Positions 1 to 7,194 of a DNA stretch of 19,319 bases are shown one piece after another (the first letter of the stretch is position 1; the number at the start of each line of letters is the position of its first letter). The DNA is taken from assembly GCA_964486075.1 (NCBI GenBank), contig CAZALU010000063.1:1-19319 (forward strand), in the 5' to 3' direction. A model generated the notes under the pieces. That model searched no databases. It had not been told where the DNA came from and saw nothing but the letters and a program-made list of their open reading frames with translations. The translations under genes were made by a program, and so were the position numbers. This DNA is from JAHIJO01 sp964486075 (GTDB taxonomy: Bacteria; Verrucomicrobiota; Kiritimatiellia; JAAZAB01).

Positions 1-2
1 TA

Positions 3-26
3 TCGTGATAAATATCACGACTTTTT
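3..26. promoter_or_regulatory. 8-2-8 palindrome followed by a short T run
   Basis: The arms TCGTGATA (3-10) and TATCACGA (13-20) are perfect inverted complements separated by AA, and CTTTTT follows at 21-26. It could be an operator for a dimeric repressor or a weak intrinsic terminator for a plus-strand gene ending outside the window. The stem is AT-rich and the T run is short, so neither reading is firm. I do not recognise the regulator. Confidence 0.3.
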
Positions 27-60
27 CCATCAAATATCATTGCGCCCCACACAGAGGGCA

Positions 61-170
61 GGAACCGCCCTCAACGTGGGCGGTTACAGAGGATAGGAAC
101 CGCCCCCAACGTGGGCGGCTACAGTGGAGTCTACCGGAGTTGTAGCCGCGCACGCTGGGCGCGGTCTTTG
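61..170. repeat. Cluster of three GTAG-headed palindromic REP-like repeats
   Basis: Two near-identical 28-nt units lie 35 nt apart at 61-88 and 96-123. Read on the minus strand they run TGTA(A/G)CCGCCCACGTTG followed by GGGCGG and TTCC, a hairpin with CCGCCC pairing to GGGCGG. A third unit at 141-170 on the plus strand has the same plan: TGTAG, CCGCGC, ACGCTG, then GCGCGG and TCTTTG. The second and third units are head to head. An extra CTACCGGAG at 131-139 matches the flank of the repeats at 19215-19223. The unit at 141-170 matches 12866-12895 at 28 of 30 positions. The stretch 1-208 holds no gene I can support. Confidence 0.75.
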
Positions 171-208
171 TTCAGCAGAAGTTACCATGCGCATCGCGCA
201 TGGGTGCT

Positions 209-3130
209 TCACGGAACTGTATAGGGGCCAAACGGGCCGGATAGCACATGCCCGCTCCCAGACTGCCAGACGTATAAACCGCCGGTCGTATCCTGATACA
301 GCGCCGGATCGGCCAGCCCGTCGCCGTCGAAGTCGGCGGCCAGGGCGCTATAGCCTGCGGCGCCAACCAGGAAAGGACCGCCGAGTCTGTAATCCTGGGC
401 TGAGAACCAGATATACCAGCCATCTGTTGCCCGGTATAAGGCCGGGTCAGCCTTCCGGTCTCCGTCAAAATCAGCCAGCACCGGTGTGACATCCGGCGCG
501 CCCAGTAGGAATGGACCGCCCGCCTCATAGTTCTTGGCCGAGAAGCAGAAATACCAGCCGGCGGTAGGTTGATACAAAGCCGGATCGGCCTTGCCATCGC
601 CATCTACATCGCCTGCACAGCCGACTCCTGCAAGAGATGATGCCAGGTAGGGGCCATTCAGTGCATAATCCGAGGCGGAAAAGTGGATCAGCCAGCCCGA
701 AGATGTCAGCCACAGCGCCGGATCTGCCAGTCCATCGCCGTCGAAGTCGGCGGCCATGGCCAAACCAAGATTGGTGGTGGTCAGGTAAGGACCTTCGCGG
801 GTGTAGCTTTTGGAGGAGAACCAGATATACCATCCGTTGGCAGGCGCGTAGACCGCTGGATCGGCTTTCCGGTCGCCGTCAAAATCGGCGCCGATGGCGG
901 TGAGCGAAGGCGGAGGAGTTAGCGCGGCGCCGGCGCCGCGAATGACCAATGCATAAGGTTGCGGCCCGTTGGGCACATTGTATCCGCTGACCTTGATTTG
1001 AATCGTCCCGGCGGTAGCAGGTAAGTCAATGCCTTCCGTATTATTAATTCGATCAGCTTGGGCCAGCCCGTTGGGATAATGGATAATGTTGTCGGGCGTG
1101 ATCACGCTTAAATCCAGGTCGTTGACCAGCTGCTTTGTGGCCGCGAGCGAGGCCGGATAATCGGACCAGCACAAAGTGATGTGAATTGGGGCGGTACCGG
1201 AGCTGCTGAACAAATACGTGTTCTTGGCCCCCGTGACCAGGGACTGGGCCGTATTTGTGATGTCATAATACACGTTGGTCCACCCCGCCGCGGGAAACAG
1301 AGTGTTGGCTAGATCGACCTGTCCCCAGCCTTCAACATTATTGGGACGCGCAGCGGGTATTTCGCGATATGGGCCGACTCCATACTGACCTGGCGTCAGG
1401 GAACGGGCGCCGTTGACCAAAATCGCTTTCATCAAGGCTGCGCTCGGAGCGGCATAGCCGCGATGCGCCTGAAGATACTGGCGCGTTAGCGCGGCCGCTC
1501 CAGCCGTCAGCGGTGTGGACATGCTGGTGCCGCCCATGAATAAATAATAGTTACTGGCGGCGTTCGCCAGTACGCCGTACCCGGTTCCCCAGCCTGTCTC
1601 GGCGCCTGGCATGCGCGAACGGCAGGAGACAATGTCGGTGCCCGGCGCCACGATATCTGGCTTGAAGCGTCCGTCAAGGCACGGGCCGCGGCTGGAAAAG
1701 GCCGCCATGCCCTGATAGGTGTCGTAAGCGCTGGAGAGCAAATCCTGCCGGATCGGGTTGGCGGGGTAATCGCTTGGCCAGAGGTCGTAATATGTGTAAG
1801 CCGAATAGCCGCCGTCGCCTGACGGGCGTTTGGATTCGGAGGCGCCGACGGTCAGCACGTTCTTGGCCGTGCCGGGAGCGCCGATTGAGGTCGGATCGAT
1901 GATGCCTCTTCCGCCGGCGTCAATGCCGCTATTGCCGGCGGAAAACAGGATGAGCATGTCGCGAACATCCCACATGAATTGATCGGTGCTCTGGGCATCG
2001 GCATTATATGCTCCGGCGATGGGGGCGCCCCAGCTGTCGGTATGAATTCTGGCGCCGCTGGTATAGCCCTGGTAAAAAAGGTTGGTTAGCGCATCGGGGA
2101 TGCCGCCCAATTTTCCTTCGCTGTCCATGAGGCTTTGAAACACCAGCGAAGCTGAATAGGCTGGCCCCCGGAACAGCCCGTTGCCCCAGGCGGCGCCGCT
2201 GCCTAACACGGAGCCGGCGACGTGCGTGCCGTGCCCGCCTTGGAAATTGGCCGTCGAATCGGACCAGTCATCCTCCCGACCGAGGGCAAAAGCGGCAATG
2301 ACCCGGTTGCTGAAATCGGGGTGAATGGTGTTGGTGTTGCCGGTGTCCAGTCCGGTATCCGCCACGCACACGATCTGGCCTGCGCCCGTCAGATCGTGCT
2401 GGGTCCACAGGCTTTGCAAGTTCATGTGTTCGCCGTCCGTGGCGACATTGTTGCACAGGCGTGGCTCGACATAGATTTCGATAAACTCCACTGCGGGTAG
2501 ATCGGCAAGCTCGGATGCGTTTTTCATGGACATCCGGGCGCGAAGCAATCCGCGTTCTCCCACGGTGGCGGTTGCCAAAATCAGGCCATTGCGGTCGAGG
2601 ATGGCCTGCCGCACTGCGGGCACCGTTTCCGATGAAAAAGTCTCAATCGTAAAAGTGTCGATGGCTTGGTCGCCCGTGGCGAACCGGCGGTTCAAAGGCG
2701 GATCGGTTTTATAGGCCGGCTGATAAGGGCCCAGCCACTGCACGCATTCCAAATCCGTTGCTGCGTTCAGTTGGGCGGAGGTCAATTCCGCGATGAAAGC
2801 GTTCTCCGGCAGGTAGCCCCCCAGCCGCGCGCCGATTTGCTCCAGCTCCTGTTTCCAAGCCGACTGGACGGGGCCGGTGAATTGGACGATGAATGGCAGG
2901 CGCCTGTCCACGGCGCCATGGCGGGCGAAAGCGGCCTTGCAATCGTCCGACACTTTGTTTCGCGCCGTGAGCGCGCCAGCCTGGACTTGTTGGGCGGCGG
3001 CGGACGTGTCGATGGTGGCATTCCGCAATCGGATGCCTGCGCCTGCGCCCGGCGCGGCGGCTGACGGCGATAACGACAGCAGTGATGCACCCAGCGACCC
3101 AACCAGCATGACGATATGTCTTGGCTTCAT
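209..3130 (-). CDS. Secreted S8 (subtilisin-like, KP-43-type) serine protease with five 46-residue C-terminal repeats
   Basis: Predicted 973-residue exported endopeptidase. The start at 3130 begins MKPRHIVMLVGSLGASLLSL, a typical signal peptide, with GGGAAG about 9 nt upstream; an in-frame start at 3244 would put a non-signal extension in front. A propeptide-like region (residues about 70-145) precedes the catalytic domain. The triad is visible as Asp258 in VADTGLDTG, His300 in GGHGTHVAG and Ser536 in GGTSMSTP, with oxyanion Asn400 in SAGNSG. A beta-rich domain with LVNDLDL and NNTEG (about 630-735) resembles the C-terminal domain of KP-43-type subtilases. Residues about 746-970 hold five repeats of exactly 46 residues. 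Each starts with (A/G)D(F/V)DGD, continues ADPA(L/V), and has a WFS-type aromatic strand, like calcium-binding FG-GAP/VCBS repeats. It probably degrades extracellular protein or is displayed at the surface. No neighbour shares its strand in the window, and its 3' end lies next to the REP cluster. Confidence 0.93.
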   Translation of the reverse strand: MKPRHIVMLVGSLGASLLSLSPSAAAPGAGAGIRLRNATIDTSAAAQQVQAGALTARNKVSDDCKAAFARHGAVDRRLPFIVQFTGPVQSAWKQELEQIGARLGGYLPENAFIAELTSAQLNAATDLECVQWLGPYQPAYKTDPPLNRRFATGDQAIDTFTIETFSSETVPAVRQAILDRNGLILATATVGERGLLRARMSMKNASELADLPAVEFIEIYVEPRLCNNVATDGEHMNLQSLWTQHDLTGAGQIVCVADTGLDTGNTNTIHPDFSNRVIAAFALGREDDWSDSTANFQGGHGTHVAGSVLGSGAAWGNGLFRGPAYSASLVFQSLMDSEGKLGGIPDALTNLFYQGYTSGARIHTDSWGAPIAGAYNADAQSTDQFMWDVRDMLILFSAGNSGIDAGGRGIIDPTSIGAPGTAKNVLTVGASESKRPSGDGGYSAYTYYDLWPSDYPANPIRQDLLSSAYDTYQGMAAFSSRGPCLDGRFKPDIVAPGTDIVSCRSRMPGAETGWGTGYGVLANAASNYYLFMGGTSMSTPLTAGAAALTRQYLQAHRGYAAPSAALMKAILVNGARSLTPGQYGVGPYREIPAARPNNVEGWGQVDLANTLFPAAGWTNVYYDITNTAQSLVTGAKNTYLFSSSGTAPIHITLCWSDYPASLAATKQLVNDLDLSVITPDNIIHYPNGLAQADRINNTEGIDLPATAGTIQIKVSGYNVPNGPQPYALVIRGAGAALTPPPSLTAIGADFDGDRKADPAVYAPANGWYIWFSSKSYTREGPYLTTTNLGLAMAADFDGDGLADPALWLTSSGWLIHFSASDYALNGPYLASSLAGVGCAGDVDGDGKADPALYQPTAGWYFCFSAKNYEAGGPFLLGAPDVTPVLADFDGDRKADPALYRATDGWYIWFSAQDYRLGGPFLVGAAGYSALAADFDGDGLADPALYQDTTGGLYVWQSGSGHVLSGPFGPYTVP

Positions 3131-3205
3131 AGTTAATTTCTTCCCAATGTGTGGTTTTTGTCCACAATCTCGATAAATTCTTTTGCCGTAACTGTTCAGC
3201 GAAAC

Positions 3206-3226
3206 CACCGCCGGCGGCCGGCGGTG
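3206..3226 (-). promoter_or_regulatory. GC-rich leader hairpin upstream of the S8 protease
   Basis: CACCGCCGG (3206-3214) and CCGGCGGTG (3218-3226) are perfect 9-bp inverted arms around a 3-nt loop. If the putative promoter at 3243-3269 is real, this hairpin forms near the 5' end of the protease mRNA leader, about 75 nt before the start codon. Without a following T run it is more likely an mRNA-stability or leader structure than a terminator. Function is not known. Confidence 0.4.
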
Positions 3227-3242
3227 CAAACTTAAAAGAAAC

Positions 3243-3269
3243 ACGTTAGATATTAATCTGTTATGTCAA
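3243..3269 (-). promoter_or_regulatory. Putative sigma-70-type promoter of the S8 protease
   Basis: On the minus strand TTGACA (3269-3264) is a perfect -35 hexamer. TAACGT (3248-3243) could be the -10 with a 15-nt spacer, which is short. The imperfect palindrome AGATTAATATCT lies between them. The -35 is convincing but the -10 is weak. Confidence 0.35.
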
Positions 3270-3558
3270 ATTCGGCATCCCGTGTTACTGGGGAGGTGGG
3301 CATTACCTGATGCCACCTGCAAATAAACAATAGCTTACCCCCCCCCGCATGCAATAAGAAAATATTTTTTTTGCGGACTAGTTTCCGTTGTGGATCCATG
3401 GCCAATGTCGTGGTTATACAAGGACGACAAGGGAGTGCATCCGATCTCGATTGGATTTGAGGTAGACTCGAGTTGCGGGCACAGCCCGCTTTGGGGTGTA
3501 AATACGTGGCGAACAGGCGTGTCATGAATAAGTTGGGCAGGGTGCCTGTATTTTTCAA
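3270..3558. other. Intergenic stretch with homopolymer tracts, no supported gene
   Basis: This lies between the divergent S8 protease and HU genes. It contains a run of nine C (3338-3346) and a run of eight T (3365-3372). Reading frames here give low-complexity translations with no family resemblance. I see no RNA gene. Confidence 0.5.
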
Positions 3559-3586
3559 TTGACGAAAGCCGGGGGTTTGCTACTTT
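3559..3586 (+). promoter_or_regulatory. Putative extended -10 promoter of the HU-hisS operon
   Basis: TTGACG (3559-3564), a 16-nt spacer ending in TGC, and TACTTT (3581-3586) form a sigma-70-like promoter with a TGn extension of the -10. It is the best candidate upstream of the HU gene and implies a leader of about 155 nt. The TTTGCTA core recurs at the 17741-17769 promoter. Confidence 0.4.
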
Positions 3587-3748
3587 AACCACAAGCGATA
3601 ATTTCATTGCCCACGAGCTTCAGGCGGGTAAGCGTGGCCGGGGATCAATGATCGGCGTCGCGGGTCTTAAATTGCAGGACCGACACGGGGCCTCTCGTCG
3701 CCGGATCTGTTCGAGTGCAGTTAATCTGTAATGGGATGGGAGTTGTTT

Positions 3749-4033
3749 ATGACAAAACGCGATCTGGTAATGCGTATATCGAAGGAAACCGGATTAGTTC
3801 AGCAGGATGTGTTTGCGATTATCCAAAAAACGCTGGATTACATTATCGAAAGCCTGGCTCAGGGCGAGACAGTCGAATTCCGTAATTTTGGGGTTTTCGA
3901 AGTGCGCGTTCGCAAGGCGCGTGTGGGCCGCAATCCCAACAAGCCGACGAATGTGGTGACCATACCCCGCCGTAAAGTGGTAAAGTTTAAAATGGGCCGG
4001 ATCATGAAGGCGAAAGTCATGAAACAAGTCTGA
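3749..4033 (+). CDS. HU/IHF-family DNA-binding protein
   Basis: A 94-residue nucleoid-associated protein of the bacterial histone-like family, expected to dimerise and bend DNA. The start at 3749 (MTKRDLVMRISKETG) matches the family N-terminus and has GGGAG about 7 nt upstream; the in-frame ATG at 3731 would add six residues and lacks a clear site. The helical dimerisation half (residues 1-42) is followed by EFRNFGVFEVR, the DNA-binding arm containing GRNPNKP with its intercalating proline, and IPRRKVVKFKMG. The NPNKP...IP arm pattern recalls HU proteins of Verrucomicrobiota and relatives. The stop lies 4 nt before the hisS start, so the two are probably co-transcribed and translationally coupled. 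HU and IHF subtypes cannot be separated from sequence alone. Confidence 0.95.
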   Translation: MTKRDLVMRISKETGLVQQDVFAIIQKTLDYIIESLAQGETVEFRNFGVFEVRVRKARVGRNPNKPTNVVTIPRRKVVKFKMGRIMKAKVMKQV

Positions 4034-4037
4034 TTGC

Positions 4038-5330
4038 ATGACTGCTGAGAATATTCATTTTGAGGCGCCGCGCGGCATGCGGGATTTTTATCCCGAGGAC
4101 ATGGATGCGCGCAACGCGCTTTTCAAGGCCTGGAGCACGGCGGCGCGCCAGTTCGGCTTTGACCAATACGACGCCTGTGTGGTGGAATCCCTGGATCTGC
4201 TCAAGCGCAAGGGCGGCGAGGAAATAGTTGAACAGATTTACGCCTTCCAGGACAAGAGCGGCCGCGATCTAGCCCTGCGTCCTGAAATGACTCCCAGCCT
4301 GGCCCGTCTGATTGCGGCGCGCCAGGGTGGTCTGGCCTTTCCCCTGAAATGGTTTGCCATTGCCCAGTGTTTCCGCTACGAGCGCATGAGCTTGGGACGT
4401 AAACGCGAGCACTACCAGTGGAACCTGGACATCGTGGGCGAGGCCGAGCTGACGGCGGAGGCCGAGGTTTTGGCCTGCGCGCTACGCGCTCTCGAACTGC
4501 TTGGTTTGGAACCTGGCGATGTCGCCGTGCGTTTCAGCAACCGGGCACTGCTGGGCGACCTGCTGACGAAATCCGGTTTGCCCGCCGTTCATCACCCGGC
4601 TACTTTTCTGGCACTGGATAAACGCGGCAAAATACCCGACGAGGAAATTGCAAAACTACTGAGCAGCGCGGGACTCGATTCGGCCTGTATTGAGGCGGTC
4701 TTCGAGATCAACGGCATCCGTTCGATAGAGCAGGCCGAGCAATTTCTAGGGGGCACGCCGCCGTCGATCCGGGCAATCCGCACCCTCTTGGATTTGATGG
4801 GCGATTACGGACTGGGCGATCGCCTGCAGTTCGATATCGGTGTGGTGCGTGGCCTGGGCTATTACACCGGACTGGTGTTCGAGGCCTTCGATTCCGGCGG
4901 CAAATTCCGGGCGATTTTCGGTGGCGGTCGCTATGACCGCCTGCTGGAGGATGTTGGCGGCAAGGCCCTGCCGTCGGTGGGGCTCGGTTTCGGCGACGTG
5001 GTTATCGCCGAATTGCTGAACGCCCAAAACAAGCCGATCCAACGTCGCCAGGTGCTGGACCTGGCCGTGGGATTCATGGAGGACGCTCAGCGCTCCACGG
5101 CGTTGAAGATTGCCCAGGCCATGCGCCGGCGGAGCAAGAACGTTGCAGCCGCCCTGCATGCCGAAAAGCCCAAACATTTCTTCGCACGCGTCGGCAAGAG
5201 CGGTGCGCGCCAGGCTGTATATCTCGGCCCCGATGACTTGGCGGGCGGCACGGCGCGCGTTAAAAATATGGAAGCCCGAACAGAGACGGAACTGCCGCTG
5301 GCCCGGCTTGTAATTGGCGAAGATTATTAA
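4038..5330 (+). CDS. hisS: Histidyl-tRNA synthetase (plant-organelle-like subtype)
   Basis: A 430-residue class II synthetase that charges tRNA-His in the cytoplasm. Motif 1 region PRGMRDFYPEDM is at residues 11-22. Motif 2 (about 111-134) reads FRYERM...REHYQWNLDIVG. The histidine-specific motif VVRGLGYYTG (269-278) carries the catalytic Arg271, and GGGRYDRL follows at 295-302. An anticodon-binding domain occupies about 337-430, which argues against HisZ, the paralogue lacking it. Motif 3 (312-327) reads PSVGLGFGDVVIAELL, where E. coli has GLER, so the usual motif 3 arginine is missing. From memory, plant organellar HisRS shares both REHYQWN and GFGD, so this is a subtype rather than a damaged gene. 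The gene starts 4 nt after the HU stop and has no strong ribosome binding site, consistent with coupling. Confidence 0.95.
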   Translation: MTAENIHFEAPRGMRDFYPEDMDARNALFKAWSTAARQFGFDQYDACVVESLDLLKRKGGEEIVEQIYAFQDKSGRDLALRPEMTPSLARLIAARQGGLAFPLKWFAIAQCFRYERMSLGRKREHYQWNLDIVGEAELTAEAEVLACALRALELLGLEPGDVAVRFSNRALLGDLLTKSGLPAVHHPATFLALDKRGKIPDEEIAKLLSSAGLDSACIEAVFEINGIRSIEQAEQFLGGTPPSIRAIRTLLDLMGDYGLGDRLQFDIGVVRGLGYYTGLVFEAFDSGGKFRAIFGGGRYDRLLEDVGGKALPSVGLGFGDVVIAELLNAQNKPIQRRQVLDLAVGFMEDAQRSTALKIAQAMRRRSKNVAAALHAEKPKHFFARVGKSGARQAVYLGPDDLAGGTARVKNMEARTETELPLARLVIGEDY

Positions 5331-5361
5331 GGAGTCCAAAATAGTATATACACTGTAATGG

Positions 5362-5384
5362 GTAGAGCAGGCTTTATGCCTGCT
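5362..5384 (+). repeat. REP-like palindrome between hisS and the oxidoreductase gene
   Basis: GTAG is followed by a hairpin in which AGCAGGC pairs with GCCTGCT across TTTAT. It closely matches the reverse complement of the copies at 19194-19218 and 19231-19255, which read GTAGCGCAGGCTTTACGCC on the minus strand. It lies 32 nt after the hisS stop. There is no T run, so it is not an obvious terminator. Confidence 0.7.
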
Positions 5385-5441
5385 AGCTGGCCGGGATAAA
5401 GCCGATCTTGCCATGGATTGACAAATAAGGATGGAAAAGCA

Positions 5442-6614
5442 ATGCAAACAAAACAAGCTAGAGGGCGGGGACGGACAGTTCGTTTTGGAGTGGTTGGCGT
5501 GGGCGGCATGGGCTGCAGCCATTGCTCCTCCATTGGGCAGGTGCAGCAGGCCTGTTTGACGGCGGTTTGCGATATCGAACCGACCACGGCAGAAAAGGTG
5601 GGCAAGCAGTTCAATGTCCCATATTTTTGCGATCACCGGCAGTTGATCAAATCCGGCCTGTGCGAAGTGGTTACGATCGCCACGCCACATCCCTCGCATG
5701 CTCCGATCGCCATTGACTGCATGAACGCCGGCTTGCACGTTATTTCCGAAAAACCCCTGTCCGAGCGCGTTTCCATGGCCGATAAAATGGCGCGGGCGGC
5801 CCGGAAAAACAAAGTTGCTTTTGCCGTCATGTTCCAGCGTCGGTTCGAGCCGGTGATTGCCGCGGCCATGCGAATTGTCGAAAGCGGCAAAATTGGCCAA
5901 ATCTACCGCTCCTGCATGATCTCACCGGAATTTCGTTCGCAGGCCTACTACGATTCCGGCACCTGGCGGGCGACCTGGACCGGCGAGGGTGGCGGCGTGA
6001 TGATGAATCAGGCGCCACACATCATGGATGTTTTTGTGCAGCTTTGCGGCATGCCCAGCGCGGTCTGCGGCAATACCGAAACACGCATGCACCGGATTGA
6101 GGTCGAGGATCTGGCCGAAGCCACCCTCAAATATCCCGGTGGCGGCACCGGTTACCTGTATTGCTCAACCAATGAATCCGGGCCGGGGCAGATGATCGAA
6201 ATTTTCGGGGACAAAGGCAAGCTGGTCTTGCGCAACAACGAATTGAAATTTTTTCAGTTCAAGCCGGGGATCAAGCGCTTTCTGGCGACATCCAAAGAGA
6301 TGTGGGGCGGCCCGCAACTGGTTGAGGTGCCGCTTAAAATACCCGTCAAGAAAACCGGCCACGCCAGCGTCATCGGCAACATGGTGCGCCATCTGCTGCG
6401 TGGTGAAAAATTACTGACGCCCGGCGCCAGCGGCGTTGCCTCGCTGGAACTGGCCAATGCCATTATGCTTTCGGCGTATGAGAAGCGCTGGATCAAACTG
6501 CCCATCAGCCGAGCGAAATACGACACCATGCTTGCCAAGCTCCGGCGTGGATCAAAGTTTGTCAAGCAGGTTGAACAGGTCAAACGCATTACCGATCCCC
6601 AGCATAAAATCTGA
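5442..6614 (+). CDS. Gfo/Idh/MocA-family oxidoreductase
   Basis: A 390-residue NAD(P)-dependent dehydrogenase of the glucose-fructose oxidoreductase/inositol dehydrogenase family, probably acting on a sugar, inositol or sugar derivative in the cytoplasm. The Rossmann motif FGVVGVGGMG lies at residues 15-24. The catalytic-lysine motif is EKPLS (103-107). The C-terminal catalytic segment GGGVMMNQAPHIMDV (183-197) supplies His193 and Asp196. The chosen ATG at 5442 follows AAGGATGG; an upstream TTG at 5418 would add eight residues. The substrate is not deducible. The gene stands alone on the plus strand after a REP-like repeat. Its last 63 nt are overlapped by the convergent, truncated SGNH hydrolase gene, so a rearrangement boundary lies at or next to its 3' end. 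The core fold is intact and the protein should be functional. Confidence 0.92.
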   Translation: MQTKQARGRGRTVRFGVVGVGGMGCSHCSSIGQVQQACLTAVCDIEPTTAEKVGKQFNVPYFCDHRQLIKSGLCEVVTIATPHPSHAPIAIDCMNAGLHVISEKPLSERVSMADKMARAARKNKVAFAVMFQRRFEPVIAAAMRIVESGKIGQIYRSCMISPEFRSQAYYDSGTWRATWTGEGGGVMMNQAPHIMDVFVQLCGMPSAVCGNTETRMHRIEVEDLAEATLKYPGGGTGYLYCSTNESGPGQMIEIFGDKGKLVLRNNELKFFQFKPGIKRFLATSKEMWGGPQLVEVPLKIPVKKTGHASVIGNMVRHLLRGEKLLTPGASGVASLELANAIMLSAYEKRWIKLPISRAKYDTMLAKLRRGSKFVKQVEQVKRITDPQHKI

Positions 6615-7194
6615 CGCATCTGTGCCGCCAAGCAGATCATTGCCGCCGATCTCCACAATGACTAGGGACCCGGATTCCGCAATGCCCTTGGACTGCGCCA
6701 TAGCGCTCTTGACTGTGGCGCCCGGTTGCGCCAGATTGACGACTCGAAATTGCGTCATATCGGCCAGGATTACCGGCCAACAGCGCTCCTGTGTCACCGT
6801 TTCTGCGCTGATCGAGTCTCCGAGGATATAGATGGTGCTTTCGTTTTCAACAGAAAGGCGCGGCGCGTGATGGTATGGGGTTTCTGCAATGCAGAGCTAA
6901 TGTGGATGCGCCAACCAGCGCGCAAACGGCGACGCGGATTCTGTGGGATGGTGCCACACGATTGAGCAGAATGATTCCAGTGACGGCAGGAGTCGCCCAG
7001 ATCAGGTATGCCCAGTACGGCAACGGCGTGGCCGAGATCGCGACGAGGATCATGCCCACGATTGCCAACACGATCAGAATGGGCCGGGCCAGTCGGTTGT
7101 GGAACCAGACCAACAGGACTTCCGACGCAAGAACGACGCCCAACCCCACGAAGAACGTGGTTCCATCCGCAAAACTTAGGATGATCGGATTCAT
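6552..7194 (-). pseudogene. Broken membrane-anchored SGNH/GDSL hydrolase (frameshift and C-terminal truncation)
   Basis: The N-terminal part starts at 7194 (MNPIILSFADGTTFF) and encodes about three membrane segments with ISATPLPYW, then ends at a stop at 6847-6849. About 20 residues before that stop a different frame takes over, reading STIYILGDSISAE (SGNH block I, Gly-Asp-Ser), NLAQPGAT (block II) and EIGGNDLLGG (block III Gly-x-Asn-Asp), down to 6552. That frame has a stop at 6897-6899, so joining the halves needs a single +1 shift near 6880-6896. The block V Asp-x-x-His and about 100 C-terminal residues are missing, because the reading continues into the antisense of the Gfo/Idh/MocA 3' end. 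The start codon overlaps the upstream gene's stop as ATGA, so it was the last gene of the minus-strand operon. Known intact relatives are serine esterases; this copy should be inactive. A sequencing error could explain the frameshift but not the truncation. Confidence 0.75.

Noticed and set aside
3338..3372. C9 and T8 tracts considered as phase-variation switches
   Set aside because: They lie well upstream of the putative promoter and start codon, outside any coding frame; no evidence of a switch.
3253..3558. Minus-strand frame of 101 codons upstream of the protease
   Set aside because: Includes the homopolymer tracts, has no ribosome binding site or recognisable fold.
4038..5330. HisRS considered as the HisZ regulatory paralogue
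   Set aside because: A C-terminal anticodon-binding domain is present and there is no hisG next to it.
4746..5900. Minus-strand open frame of 384 codons across hisS and the oxidoreductase
   Set aside because: It crosses the 3' part of hisS, an intergenic repeat and the oxidoreductase 5' end in antisense, with no family resemblance.
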